Made by a program: the position numbers and the translations under genes. DNA of 64,000 nucleotides from Sphingobacterium allocomposti (lineage in GTDB: Bacteria; Bacteroidota; Bacteroidia; Sphingobacteriales; Sphingobacteriaceae), in assembly GCF_008124885.1 (NCBI RefSeq), contig NZ_VNHX01000011.1:1-64000 (forward strand), written 5' to 3'. Below are positions 38,112 to 47,335 of this stretch, in pieces (position 1 is the stretch's first letter; every line of letters begins with the position of its first letter). The notes below the pieces were generated by a model, which saw nothing but the letters and a program-made list of their open reading frames with translations, was not told the origin of the DNA and did not search any database.

Positions 38112-38600
38112 ATGGATAAATACGGTCACCTTATACCTCCGGTGGCCCTGAACCCTTGCAGGAACACACGGTACTGTTTTATTTGCGGCATGGAGATTAA
38201 TAATAACTATGACGTAAAACCGCCTCTGGATAGTCGAGGGGCGGCAATTGTTCAGGGGAGATTCTACACATTAACCCCCGAAGAGCGAGCAGCAACATTA
38301 GCGTTGCTCCGCGAAGATTTTAGCGAATGGCTTCTGAATAGCTTCGACCTGACGCCTTCACAAAAGGTGCAGCTAGAAGAGATGCCGGCAAAACTCAAAA
38401 AACATATCGGCGACCAGATTGCCGAATGTTGGGAGCACGCGGGATTGGTAACCTTCCAGAAAGAGGAGGACGAAGAGGAGGAAGATGACCGACAGAACAA
38501 AGATTTTATTATCTTTCCGTCTGCCGTGCAGCACTATTCCTTCCGTAGCAAAGAACATACGACGGCGTACAGCCTGTCGATTTGGATCCGCTATTCTTAG
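38112..38600 (+). CDS. Hypothetical protein with CxxC motif and acidic tract
   Basis: 162 aa from the ATG at 38112. RNTRYCFICGMEINNNYDV near residue 20 contains CFIC, possibly half of a metal site. The middle is helical (TPEERAATLALLREDFSEWLL), followed by an acidic stretch (KEEDEEEEDDRQ). No family recognised. A clear terminator at 38619-38658 follows the stop, which supports a real transcript. No convincing ribosome site is seen before the start. Confidence 0.5.
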   Translation: MDKYGHLIPPVALNPCRNTRYCFICGMEINNNYDVKPPLDSRGAAIVQGRFYTLTPEERAATLALLREDFSEWLLNSFDLTPSQKVQLEEMPAKLKKHIGDQIAECWEHAGLVTFQKEEDEEEEDDRQNKDFIIFPSAVQHYSFRSKEHTTAYSLSIWIRYS

Positions 38601-38618
38601 CCTCTGCCTGCGCTACAT

Positions 38619-38658
38619 CAGCCGTCATGCACCGAAACCCGTGACGGCTGTTTTCTTT
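38619..38658 (+). terminator. Intrinsic terminator
   Basis: CAGCCGTCA, 14-nt loop, TGACGGCTG, then TTTTCTTT. Nine perfect base pairs. Lies 18 nt after the preceding stop. Confidence 0.85.
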
Positions 38659-38686
38659 AAACCACAAACCGATAGCTAGACCAACC

Positions 38687-39205
38687 ATGGCACCTAAACA
38701 GCGGAACAGCGCCGGCCTGAAGCGCCTAATAGCCTTCTGGTCCAGGTACTGCACACTCGACAGTTTCCACGTCCAGTGGATCCATCGACGCGCGGAAATC
38801 ATCCGTGTGCGGCGGGGTGACGTGCTATGCTATCAGGGCGAGCTACAACGAAACCTGTTCTTTGTTCTCGAAGGCGTACTGGCGAAGACAACTACCCAAC
38901 AGCAGCTGGGCCGCGAGCGGCGGAGAATTCTACGCATTGCACTTCCGAACGCAGGCCTGTCTACCACAGCGCACCTGTATAGCCACACGGCGAGCAACGG
39001 AAATATCGTTGCACTTCGATCTGGGACCGTCCTCCGGCTGCCGTACAAGGCCGTGCTGGAGCTAAAACTCGCCGAGCCCGCAATAGGCACCCTCGAAATC
39101 AGGAAAGGAGGAGGTTTGAAAATCCTTTATTTTTCCAATAACACTTTATTTTTGTGCGGAAAAGCTTCTTCATACAAGCCAAAAAGCTATTTGGAAACCC
39201 ATTAA
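38687..39205 (+). CDS. Crp-like cyclic-nucleotide-binding domain protein without HTH
   Basis: 172 aa. IIRVRRGDVLCYQGELQRNLFFVLEGVLAKT matches the beta-roll of the cNMP-binding/Crp family (GDVL..G......FVLEG). ALRSGTVLRLPYKAVLEL matches the strand before the long helix. The normal C-terminal HTH (about 80 residues) is absent: after LAEPAIGTLEI the sequence becomes low-complexity and overlaps the AraC gene start. It may be a truncated regulator or a stand-alone sensor. It is preceded by its own intergenic region after a terminator. Confidence 0.6.
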   Translation: MAPKQRNSAGLKRLIAFWSRYCTLDSFHVQWIHRRAEIIRVRRGDVLCYQGELQRNLFFVLEGVLAKTTTQQQLGRERRRILRIALPNAGLSTTAHLYSHTASNGNIVALRSGTVLRLPYKAVLELKLAEPAIGTLEIRKGGGLKILYFSNNTLFLCGKASSYKPKSYLETH

Positions 39206-40134
39206 CGAATGCGCAATCTGTGGGTTTATTTCCATCCTTGCCCTTCCGCGAAGGAGAAATCGTTTACAGCAAAAACAACAGGAAGAGTTGTATCGAGCAA
39301 GACTTCAAAGGACGCCTGGGTTACCTACAGCAATTCGATCTTGTATCGGATGACATAGTAAACCTTCCCATCAAGGTAAAACAACCCGATCTGTACATCA
39401 TCTATTTGATGCAAGCTAGCGGCGGTATCCAATTTACTAATGACCAACACATACCGATTGCATCTTTGAACAAACGAAGAGCGCGATACATCTATCTGCC
39501 TCGCGGGCACTACCACCTTCACCTGCGGCCCGGAACCTATCAATTATTCGTATGCTATTTTGATGTGGGTATTTTTGATGCTGGCGCCGATACTGATTTT
39601 CAGTTTCTTCAACCTCTATTGGAAGCACATCGGCAAAAATCGTCCACGCCGCTGGTTAGCAACGATTTCATGGCTGGCCCGGTTACGGAAATCTACATCC
39701 GATCACTTTGCAAGAAACTAAAAAAGGCCGATGTGGACAGCCAGATCGCTATCATTTTCCATCTGAAGGAGTTGATCAAGCTGTCGAAGCGGAAAATCGA
39801 TAGGGAACTGGAAACCGTCACTGAAAACGAGGGTATGGTCAAGACTGTCAAAACTTTAATCGAATTGGGGGTGGAAGAAAGTGGCATGCGCTATGATCTC
39901 TCCTCATTAACAGATGTATTGCCTCTCGGAGAAGCCAATTTGACGTTGTTGTTCAAAAAGCAGTTCGGTATGACGCCTACACAATACAAAAAGCGCTATC
40001 TTATCGAAAAGGCGAAAGTGATGTTGCTTTCGGGTGAAACCGTGATCAGCGTAGCCGATCAGCTGGGCTTTACGCATGAACGCAGCTTCTATCGGCTTTT
40101 CAAGCGCATTACCGGAAAGAGCCCAAAAGATTAG
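39154..40134 (+). CDS. AraC-family transcriptional regulator
   Basis: 326 aa if the GTG at 39154 is used; the exact start is uncertain because no ATG and no good ribosome site lie at this end. The C-terminal domain (VLPLGEANLTLLFKKQFGMT, then ISVADQLGFTHERSFYRLFKRITGKSPKD) is a complete AraC double HTH. The N-terminal part has a YIYLPRGHYHLHLRPGTYQLFVCYF segment, probably a sensory beta domain. It overlaps the cNMP-binding gene by 52 nt and lies upstream of DUF6520 and the SusCD operon, so control of that uptake system is plausible. Confidence 0.83.
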   Translation: MRKSFFIQAKKLFGNPLTNAQSVGLFPSLPFREGEIVYSKNNRKSCIEQDFKGRLGYLQQFDLVSDDIVNLPIKVKQPDLYIIYLMQASGGIQFTNDQHIPIASLNKRRARYIYLPRGHYHLHLRPGTYQLFVCYFDVGIFDAGADTDFQFLQPLLEAHRQKSSTPLVSNDFMAGPVTEIYIRSLCKKLKKADVDSQIAIIFHLKELIKLSKRKIDRELETVTENEGMVKTVKTLIELGVEESGMRYDLSSLTDVLPLGEANLTLLFKKQFGMTPTQYKKRYLIEKAKVMLLSGETVISVADQLGFTHERSFYRLFKRITGKSPKD

Positions 40135-40420
40135 ACTGGATCTGCCTTCAACACCTCTCCTTCTTTTTTTATCCGCAAAAGCTCGCTTTTAAAAAACTGT
40201 CCGTATGTTTTACGAAAACGGTCAGTCACAAGAGCCTTATTTGAACATAGCTTTGTCTTACAAACAACCATCAAAGAACCGGGTCCAGGTTATCCGGTTT
40301 GGCGGGCAGGTCAGCCAAAAGACATTTCAAACTATCGTGATCGCGATGTCCGTGCATCGTACTAAGAAGGGCAAAGCATCGATAGGACTAACTAAAAGTT
40401 GAAAATTAAAAATTACGAAA

Positions 40421-40774
40421 ATGAAAAGATTAAATTTAAAAAGTGTCGTAGCTGCATTAACTGTAGCCATTGCCGGTATCGGTTTGGTATTGGCGTCGAT
40501 TGAGAAGACTGATAAGCATGTTGAAGTACAGCCTTCGGAGCCAGCATTATTTTGGCATGAGGTGGACGAAAATGGCTTCATCGGCCCTCTTCAAAATTTA
40601 GATGCGTCTGTTCCACAAACAAAGTCGGAATCCATGCCTGGAGGTTCAAAACAGATCACAGATTGTAATGACGCCACTACCAATCCATGTCTACGTGGAT
40701 ACGACACGCCTCAAAACGTTGGTGATCCAGCAGGAACACCTCCAAATGCAGATTATAGTATTAACAGAAATTAA
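40421..40774 (+). CDS. DUF6520 family protein
   Basis: 117 aa. An N-terminal export signal (MKRLNLKSVVAALTVAIAGI) is followed by a short mature domain with two Cys (ITDCNDATTNPCLRGYD) that may pair. The layout fits the DUF6520 family of small secreted Bacteroidota proteins. Function unknown. Often several such genes lie near AraC-type regulators; here there is one. The 286 bp before it (40135-40420) show only a small AAAAGC/GCTTTT hairpin and no convincing gene. Confidence 0.78.
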   Translation: MKRLNLKSVVAALTVAIAGIGLVLASIEKTDKHVEVQPSEPALFWHEVDENGFIGPLQNLDASVPQTKSESMPGGSKQITDCNDATTNPCLRGYDTPQNVGDPAGTPPNADYSINRN

Positions 40775-40780
40775 TTTAGG

Positions 40781-40810
40781 ATAAAGGGGGGAATTTCTGT
40801 CCCCCTTTAT
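40781..40810. terminator. Bidirectional intrinsic terminator
   Basis: ATAAAGGGGG, ten-base loop, CCCCCTTTAT with A- and T-rich flanks. It lies between the convergent DUF6520 and TlpA-like genes and can serve both. Confidence 0.85.
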
Positions 40811-42112
40811 TTATTGTTGCTCTTCCAAAACCAAAACCGGTATAGGCATAATACGCTCTTCTATACTCAAGCCATACCGATCAAGTTCCTCCACCAGACC
40901 TTCCATCGTAAAAAAATCTAAAGTCAATTCGTCAAATTCTACATCCACGTTTCCTTTGTACTGCACGAGGTCAATGAATGGCTTATTTAATTTGATCTCC
41001 ACCAGACTTTTTATCCTAAAAGAAAATTTTTCATAAGGCTGGTTGACAAGTTGCCGTTTCTCTGGTGAAATAATTTCGCCATTGGCCATCTTAGGGGTAG
41101 CGAAAAATGTATTTATAGGCGTCCCTCCCTTTGTTTTGAGCATATCCCGATTTTGATTTTTAACAAGGACGTAAGCGGGTAACTGTATCGTATCGATATG
41201 CGCTTTGATAGGGAAATACCGATGCAGGTCGTCCTTCATTAACTTATATTTTTCTTTTTCTTTACCCAATGGTACACGCATATCATAATCGTACGCATGT
41301 TCTTCACGCCAAGAGTCATAATCTTCTCTGGATTCTGGTACTTTGTAAATTGATGAATCCTCACATTTCAGAACAATGCTCCAGGGTTTTCCAAAATCAA
41401 ATTTATCTCCTTCTTCAAATGCATGTTGGAAAAGCATAACAACAGAATAACCACCACTTAGTGTAATGTCCCTCTCATAAAAAGAACGATGTTTTTTGGC
41501 TCCGTTGTTTATCCCTATCTGGTGCTTAGCCAAATAGCTATATGCCAATAAGTCATGTTCAAATTGTTTATCAAAAAATGACGTTACATAAGTTACCTTC
41601 GTATGTTCGTTCATGGCAAAGTCTTCATTTCTTAGAAAACGATAGATATTCTTTTTATTGAACGGTATCCCGTCGGTCATGGCACGGACGGTTGCCGTGC
41701 TATCGATCCATACTATAAAAGGCCGTCCGTTTACATTGAACATATTTTGCAGTACTCTGTCACCACTGATCATCTTTACCTTTGGCTTCTCGATCCATGT
41801 CCGTATTTTAAATAGGTTTTCCGTAGAATCTGCTGATTCTGGGTTTACTAAAATAATCTCGACATCTCCTTCATATGCGTTTCTGTATTCTTCGATTTTT
41901 GGGAACGACTTAATACAGGCCGAGCACGAATGGCTCCAAAAATCGATAATCGTTAACTTATTTTTTGTTGGGTCGATCTCTATCAGATCATCACCGTTAC
42001 CATTTTTAAACGACATCTTTTCAAACCTATCCCCCTTTTTTAATGTTTGCCCAAAAGCTCCACTTGCAAGAATGAGCAGTGCTCCAGCTATATATACTGT
42101 TTTAGTCATCAT
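40811..42112 (-). CDS. TlpA-like thioredoxin-fold protein of the SusCD operon
   Basis: 433 aa from the ATG at 42112 (MMTKTVYIAGALLILASGAFG signal peptide). Earlier in-frame ATGs at 42139 and 42121 overlap the susD end further. LTIIDFWSHSCSACIKSFPKIEEY holds the CSAC redox motif. PFIVWIDSTATVRAM is the usual cis-Pro strand region. The C-terminal 270 residues are not a known redox domain. Such proteins follow SusCD pairs and act in the periplasm on disulphides or on the imported ligand. The start overlaps the susD stop. Confidence 0.82.
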   Translation of the reverse strand: MMTKTVYIAGALLILASGAFGQTLKKGDRFEKMSFKNGNGDDLIEIDPTKNKLTIIDFWSHSCSACIKSFPKIEEYRNAYEGDVEIILVNPESADSTENLFKIRTWIEKPKVKMISGDRVLQNMFNVNGRPFIVWIDSTATVRAMTDGIPFNKKNIYRFLRNEDFAMNEHTKVTYVTSFFDKQFEHDLLAYSYLAKHQIGINNGAKKHRSFYERDITLSGGYSVVMLFQHAFEEGDKFDFGKPWSIVLKCEDSSIYKVPESREDYDSWREEHAYDYDMRVPLGKEKEKYKLMKDDLHRYFPIKAHIDTIQLPAYVLVKNQNRDMLKTKGGTPINTFFATPKMANGEIISPEKRQLVNQPYEKFSFRIKSLVEIKLNKPFIDLVQYKGNVDVEFDELTLDFFTMEGLVEELDRYGLSIEERIMPIPVLVLEEQQ

Positions 42113-43475
42113 ATCCTTCATTTTGCGTAAGATTAACATTTACTTGCCTTTGAGATGCCGGAATCGGCAGCCACTGTGCTGTACTTTTCCATGTAGGCTT
42201 CACAACAGATAATACAGCGTCTATATCTCCTATCCGTTTGAGGTCAAACCAGCGATGTCCCCACTCCGCGAAATATTCCAGTCTTTTTTCGAGATGTATC
42301 GCTTTGCGCATTTCCCCTATTGTATATTCTGATAAAGCGCCCAATCCTGCTCTTTTCCGGACCGCTCCAAGATCAACCAACGCACCATCAATGTCACCCG
42401 TTTCCAGCTTTGACTCGGCCCTCATTAACAATACCTCGGCAAATCGAAAAACAACATTATATTCCAAAGGCGGCACACCTGTCCTCACTTTATACTTATA
42501 AGGGTATACATACGAGATACCACTTACTTCTTGCGTAGCGGTCCAGTGTTCCCGCCGCAAGTCCATCTCTTCAAATGATTGGAGCAGTTGGGGTGAGAGA
42601 ATAAATACCGGGCGCGCGGATAGCGAAGCTGGAAGAAAAGACATGCCCTCAGCCGTGTTTGAATTTGTAGCAGAAATCTGCCATATCGTTTCAGTGCTTG
42701 TCTTGATAAATACCTGGTCTAGGTCATCCACCAATGCGTATCCACCTTCGGCTTCAATTTGATCACAGACAGCTATAACTTTATCATGTTCTCCCTGCAT
42801 GAGATATACCCTTGCTAAAAGTGCCCATACAGCAAATTTGTTAGGGACCGAACGTTCGGTTGTTTCGTCCGCAGCGATCAAATTTTCGGCATGTTCGAGA
42901 TCCTGTATTATTTGCTGCCAGACGACAGCAGACTGCTCCCTTCCGAGCGTCGCGGTCTGCTGGAAATCCGAAGATAATGCGAGGGGCACGTCGTTAAACA
43001 ACTGTACGAGATAGAAATAATAGAAAGCACGGATGAACAACGCCTGCCCTTTGTAATCATTCCTTCTGCTTTCGGGGATGAACGATGCACCATCAATTTT
43101 CTCGAGGATAAGGTTTGCACGATATATACCTCGATAAGCTTGGTTCCAAAAATTCGAAACCACGGAGTTGGAACTCAGTACACTGTTTTGCAAAAAAGTT
43201 TGGTAAAAAGAGCTTGCCGAGGTAGACGACAGATCGTCTGACGCTAAGGACATGTAGGTCGATAGTCCACCGCTGGTCAACCCAAGATTACCACGAAAAT
43301 TCTGGTATAGTCCTGCGAACACGGACTTATAGCCATTTTCAGTCGCAAATAGGTCATCGGATACGGTGAGATTCCCTGCCGAACTGACCTCCACCAGCTT
43401 ATCGCAAGCAATAAAGAAAGGTAAGCAGCATAGGAACACCCGCGAAAGCAACTTATGAATATTGAATCTTTTCAT
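42102..43475 (-). CDS. susD: RagB/SusD-like nutrient-binding lipoprotein
   Basis: 457 aa. MKRFNIHKLLSRVFLCCLPFFIAC is a lipoprotein signal with the lipidated Cys after FIA. RNDYKGQALFIRAFYYFYLVQLFNDVPL and FAEWGHRWFDLKRIG are classic SusD TPR and C-terminal motifs. It caps the SusC barrel and binds ligand at the cell surface. Three bases separate it from susC. The ligand is not predictable; no glycoside hydrolase or peptidase is in the operon. Confidence 0.95.
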   Translation of the reverse strand: MKRFNIHKLLSRVFLCCLPFFIACDKLVEVSSAGNLTVSDDLFATENGYKSVFAGLYQNFRGNLGLTSGGLSTYMSLASDDLSSTSASSFYQTFLQNSVLSSNSVVSNFWNQAYRGIYRANLILEKIDGASFIPESRRNDYKGQALFIRAFYYFYLVQLFNDVPLALSSDFQQTATLGREQSAVVWQQIIQDLEHAENLIAADETTERSVPNKFAVWALLARVYLMQGEHDKVIAVCDQIEAEGGYALVDDLDQVFIKTSTETIWQISATNSNTAEGMSFLPASLSARPVFILSPQLLQSFEEMDLRREHWTATQEVSGISYVYPYKYKVRTGVPPLEYNVVFRFAEVLLMRAESKLETGDIDGALVDLGAVRKRAGLGALSEYTIGEMRKAIHLEKRLEYFAEWGHRWFDLKRIGDIDAVLSVVKPTWKSTAQWLPIPASQRQVNVNLTQNEGYDD

Positions 43476-43478
43476 CTT

Positions 43479-46400
43479 TTAAAAATTAAGTTTTAGCCCG
43501 AGAGAGGTTACACGCATCGGGGATGTAATAAATGGATTCTGAATTTCAGGATCTCCACCTTCGTAACCAGAAAATGTCAGGAGATTCTGCGCTGTTAGAA
43601 ATACATTTACCATTCTAAAAACATTCGTGCCCGACCGTTGCCAGGTATAGCTGAGGTAACAATTCCGCAATTTGACATAGGAAGCATCTACGATGACTGC
43701 ATCCGAACTGAGGAAACGCTGTGCCGCGGCATAGGCTGGATCGGCTGAAGATGCCGCGAAGCGTTGAAATGTAGCCTCATCTCCCGGAACTCTCCAGCGA
43801 TCAAGCACTGCCGTAGGATGGTTCATCACGCTATACCCTGGAGGGCTCGTCAGTGACGCGATATAGGAAAGACCCCGTTGCACGCGAAAATCAAATACCA
43901 AGCCTAACGTCCAGCGCTTATAATTCAGCGTACTGGATAATCCTCCAAAAAATTGCGGATCGGTATTTACCAAAACGGTTTGATCATCCACGTTCCACAC
44001 GCCATCACCGTTTACATCTTCAAACGTGTAAATCCCCTCCTCTCGGTCAATACCCAAATATTTATAAACACGTCGAACGGAAAGTGGTTCCCCGATTACA
44101 TAACGCCTTGCATACGAAGAAGTCTCCAAGCCAGGAAATGCCGTCAACCTGTTTTTATGCACAGAAAGATTTAACCTTACATTCCAAGAAATCTTCTCCT
44201 TTTCGATCAGCCTGCCATCCAGCGTTATTTCCCATCCCCGGTTCCGGATCGTGGCGTCCCAATTTCGGTTTATCGTGCTAAAGCCTGTCTGGAATGGCAG
44301 TGCATACGAAATTAATTGGTTACTGCTTTCGTTACGATAGTGCGACAGGCTGAACAATAACCGATCTTCCCATGTACCTAATTCCAAGGCCACTTCTGCT
44401 TTCCTATTTTTTTCCCAGGAATAATCGGGATTAAACAAGCGTGTAGGCTGCACGCCGGCAATACCATTATAAGCGTCTCCTAAACTTGACCACGTGTCCA
44501 TGAACATATAATTACCGATGCGATCGTTGCCCGTCTGCCCGACACTTCCCCGAATTTTTCCGTAGCTAATGCCTGGCAACAAGGATCGGAAGATAGGTTC
44601 TTCCGAAAATATCCATGCAGCAGCAGCCGAATAAAAAGTAGCGTACCGCGTACCCGGACCAAAACGGCTGGAACCGTCCCTCCTTGCCGACAGGTTGACG
44701 AGATATTTCTTATTATACTGATAACCCAGCCGTGTGAAGAGTGCAGCATATTTATATTGCGTTTCTGAAAAGGAAGGTCTTAACGTACCGGCACTGGTCA
44801 TATCTCCGAGGAAAAGATCGTCGACAAAGTTTGTTCCTATCAACGTCGTGTTGCGCCCCTCGCTCTGCTGTATAGAGGCGCCTAACAGCCCGTCTATATT
44901 ATGTTTGCCAAGCCTCTTATTATACAACAATTGCGGTTCTACAATCCAGCTATGATTACTTCCTGCGGCAGACTGCGCGGAAGGAAGTACAGCCGTGGAA
45001 GGATCAATACCGGTAGACGGATAGAACGAATTCTCCGTATTGTTTCCCCAAGTGTATCCCGAAGAAATCTTCAAACGCAAGTCGTCTCTTACCCGATAAC
45101 CAAGAGATAGATTAGATATCAAGTTCTTAAACGTTCCTTGGTACGTATTCTCAAACTGCCCCAAAGGATTCGTTAGACCAAGGCTCCTAAACGTCGCAGA
45201 CCCCATCATCCAGTTCATTCCCCCATCTGTATTCTGCAAGACAATATGCGGCGGCATGGTCAGGTAAACAGATGGATCGTAGACCGTCAGATTGGATTCA
45301 TTTTGCGAGAAATTAACGCCAAGATCTAAATCAAAACGCCTGTCCTTGGAATAGTGATGGATATTGCTCGATATCGCGTAGCGCTTGGAGCCCCTATCGT
45401 TGGATACCTGAAAATTTTCCCGTTGGAAATTGCTATTGATACGAAAGGTAGTCAGCCCGCTCCCACCACTAAGACCTATGTTCCAGTCCTGGTTTCGCTT
45501 GGTTGCACCACTTAATTGTTTTCGAAAATCGGTGTAGCGCATCGTATCAACCCCAACGAGATCTGGCGCATTCGTTTCATTTATTTCCATGTTACTATTT
45601 GCCAACGCTTCCCTTCGCATCATTAGGTATTCTGTTGTATTGAGCAATTTCATCGGATTGGAAGGCACGCTGATACCATTATTCGCATAGATTTCTACCT
45701 TTAAGTCACCACCGGCGTTTCTTTTCGTCGTGATCAGGATAACACCATTCGCACCGCGGCTACCGTATATCGCAGTCGCGTCGGCATCTTTCAGCACCTC
45801 GATACTCTCAATGTCGGCTGGGTTAATACCATTGAAAAGACTTATTCCGTTGGATCCGGTTGGATTGACCAACTGCGATATTTCCTGCCCATTTACGGCG
45901 ATGGGATTACCATTCAGCACCACCAGTGGCTCGGTACCCTGCGCCAGCGAGCCCGTTCCCCGTATTTTAAGGTTCACCGACGCGCCACTGATACCGCTAC
46001 TGGGCGACACTTCCAAACCCGGAACCAGCCCCTGCAGCGCAAGCATCGGATTGGAAACCGGTTGGCGCTCTATTTCTTTCGCGCTGACCTTGGTCACCGA
46101 TCCGGTGGACAAACGACGCGTCGTTGAACCATATCCGATCACTACAGCTTCGTCCAGTATATTTTCCAGTGTATCTAAAGTAATCTGAATGGGATTCTGC
46201 TCATTTTCATCGATGTTATATTCCAAAGACTTGTATCCTACCCTTGAAAATAGCAATACGTTTACTCCGCTTGGAACGGAAAATTCAAAACGTCCTTTAG
46301 TACCTGTCCTGCCGATATATACCCCCGACTTCGTACTTATAGAGACACTCTCCAAAGGTGTAGCGTTTTTTCGGCATAGAACCTCGCCCGTTAATACTGT

Positions 46401-46673
46401 CTTTTGCCTTTCGGCAGCCCGCGTTTCCGCGGACTGCGCCCAGGCCATAGGTAGACTAAACAACATGAAACATAAGAATCCCAAAGAAAGGATTCTTATG
46501 TTCTTCAAGACCATCAGGGAAAATGATCGTATTGAAAAGCTCAAAGTCATTAGAAAGCATAATCGTATAGCGATGCCGTATAGTGTTCGGCTTCGATTAT
46601 TTCTAGATTTGAAAAGGCGGAATAGATGCTTGAAAAAGGACAGTCCTCTCCCACCCTTGTAAAAATTGTTCAT
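43479..46673 (-). CDS. susC: SusC/RagA-type TonB-dependent outer-membrane transporter
   Basis: 1064 aa from 46673. A CarboxypepD_reg-like domain (TVLTGEVLCRKNATPLESVSIS onwards, about 92-170) is followed by the plug (EAVVIGYGSTTRRLSTGSVT) and a beta-barrel ending SLGLKLNF with a C-terminal Phe. The best signal peptide begins at the internal Met at 46514 (MVLKNIRILSLGFLCFMLFS, cleaved after WAQ). The first 53 residues (MNNFYKGGRGLSFFKHLFRL) also resemble many SusC N-termini, so both starts are possible. No sigma/anti-sigma pair adjoins it. Confidence 0.95.
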   Translation of the reverse strand: MNNFYKGGRGLSFFKHLFRLFKSRNNRSRTLYGIAIRLCFLMTLSFSIRSFSLMVLKNIRILSLGFLCFMLFSLPMAWAQSAETRAAERQKTVLTGEVLCRKNATPLESVSISTKSGVYIGRTGTKGRFEFSVPSGVNVLLFSRVGYKSLEYNIDENEQNPIQITLDTLENILDEAVVIGYGSTTRRLSTGSVTKVSAKEIERQPVSNPMLALQGLVPGLEVSPSSGISGASVNLKIRGTGSLAQGTEPLVVLNGNPIAVNGQEISQLVNPTGSNGISLFNGINPADIESIEVLKDADATAIYGSRGANGVILITTKRNAGGDLKVEIYANNGISVPSNPMKLLNTTEYLMMRREALANSNMEINETNAPDLVGVDTMRYTDFRKQLSGATKRNQDWNIGLSGGSGLTTFRINSNFQRENFQVSNDRGSKRYAISSNIHHYSKDRRFDLDLGVNFSQNESNLTVYDPSVYLTMPPHIVLQNTDGGMNWMMGSATFRSLGLTNPLGQFENTYQGTFKNLISNLSLGYRVRDDLRLKISSGYTWGNNTENSFYPSTGIDPSTAVLPSAQSAAGSNHSWIVEPQLLYNKRLGKHNIDGLLGASIQQSEGRNTTLIGTNFVDDLFLGDMTSAGTLRPSFSETQYKYAALFTRLGYQYNKKYLVNLSARRDGSSRFGPGTRYATFYSAAAAWIFSEEPIFRSLLPGISYGKIRGSVGQTGNDRIGNYMFMDTWSSLGDAYNGIAGVQPTRLFNPDYSWEKNRKAEVALELGTWEDRLLFSLSHYRNESSNQLISYALPFQTGFSTINRNWDATIRNRGWEITLDGRLIEKEKISWNVRLNLSVHKNRLTAFPGLETSSYARRYVIGEPLSVRRVYKYLGIDREEGIYTFEDVNGDGVWNVDDQTVLVNTDPQFFGGLSSTLNYKRWTLGLVFDFRVQRGLSYIASLTSPPGYSVMNHPTAVLDRWRVPGDEATFQRFAASSADPAYAAAQRFLSSDAVIVDASYVKLRNCYLSYTWQRSGTNVFRMVNVFLTAQNLLTFSGYEGGDPEIQNPFITSPMRVTSLGLKLNF

Positions 46674-47335
46674 TTTTTAACATGGTTTTAATTAAACCTT
46701 AACGGAATGAAAGAGCTCGTTTCACTCGGTTTTAAAGGTTTTAAGGGTGTGACCCAGAGGTTTGCTTTTTTCTTTCTTCGCTATATCTCCTTTGTGGCTA
46801 AACCTAGCTTAGGCCACACGCAGTTAGTAAAATTGTTTCGGAAGTGATGCGAACGATACGGGTTTTCATATTTGGTTTTTATGATCGGTTTTACTGTCGC
46901 ACTTAATAGAAGCCAAAATGGCTGCATGCTCCACCTAGTCGGGTGGTGAGATTAGATTTTTGTAGAGTTTTTTCTTTTGGTTCATACTCGTTACTTATAT
47001 AACGAGTCTTGATGGAGAGTAGCCTTGTGGATACATGTGGGGCTACAAACCGTACCTGATATAAAGTTTCTCACGCCTTACACAACACGGATTTACAGTA
47101 GCACCCACATCTATCTTATATGCAAATATAACATAATAAGTATAGACACGGGTGTTTAAACTACTGCCTTGCGTTGTGGCGTGAGAAATTACAGGCGCAA
47201 GACTCTTATTTTAACACCTAAGTTCTTTAGAAAACACTATTGCTTTCTATCTCAATCAAAGATAGGCATCTCTTATGTAAAAAACAAATTATTAAAGACA
47301 CTAATCATAAACATTGCTTATTCCGTCATTTAAGA
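46674..47335. promoter_or_regulatory. Structured divergent upstream region of susC and the HTH genes
   Basis: 660 bp without a credible gene. Inverted repeats seen: ACTCGTTA/TAACGAGT at 46986-46993 and 47000-47007; CCACC/GGTGG near 46940-46956; GTAGCC/GGCTAC near 47018-47046; TTTCTCACGCC at 47067-47077 against GGCGTGAGAAA at 47178-47188. Promoters for both sides must lie here, but I cannot place boxes with confidence. Confidence 0.5.

Noticed and set aside
40205-40402. 65-codon plus-strand frame between the AraC and DUF6520 genes
   Set aside because: No ribosome site, no domain or signal, and it fills the expected promoter region; kept only as a possibility.
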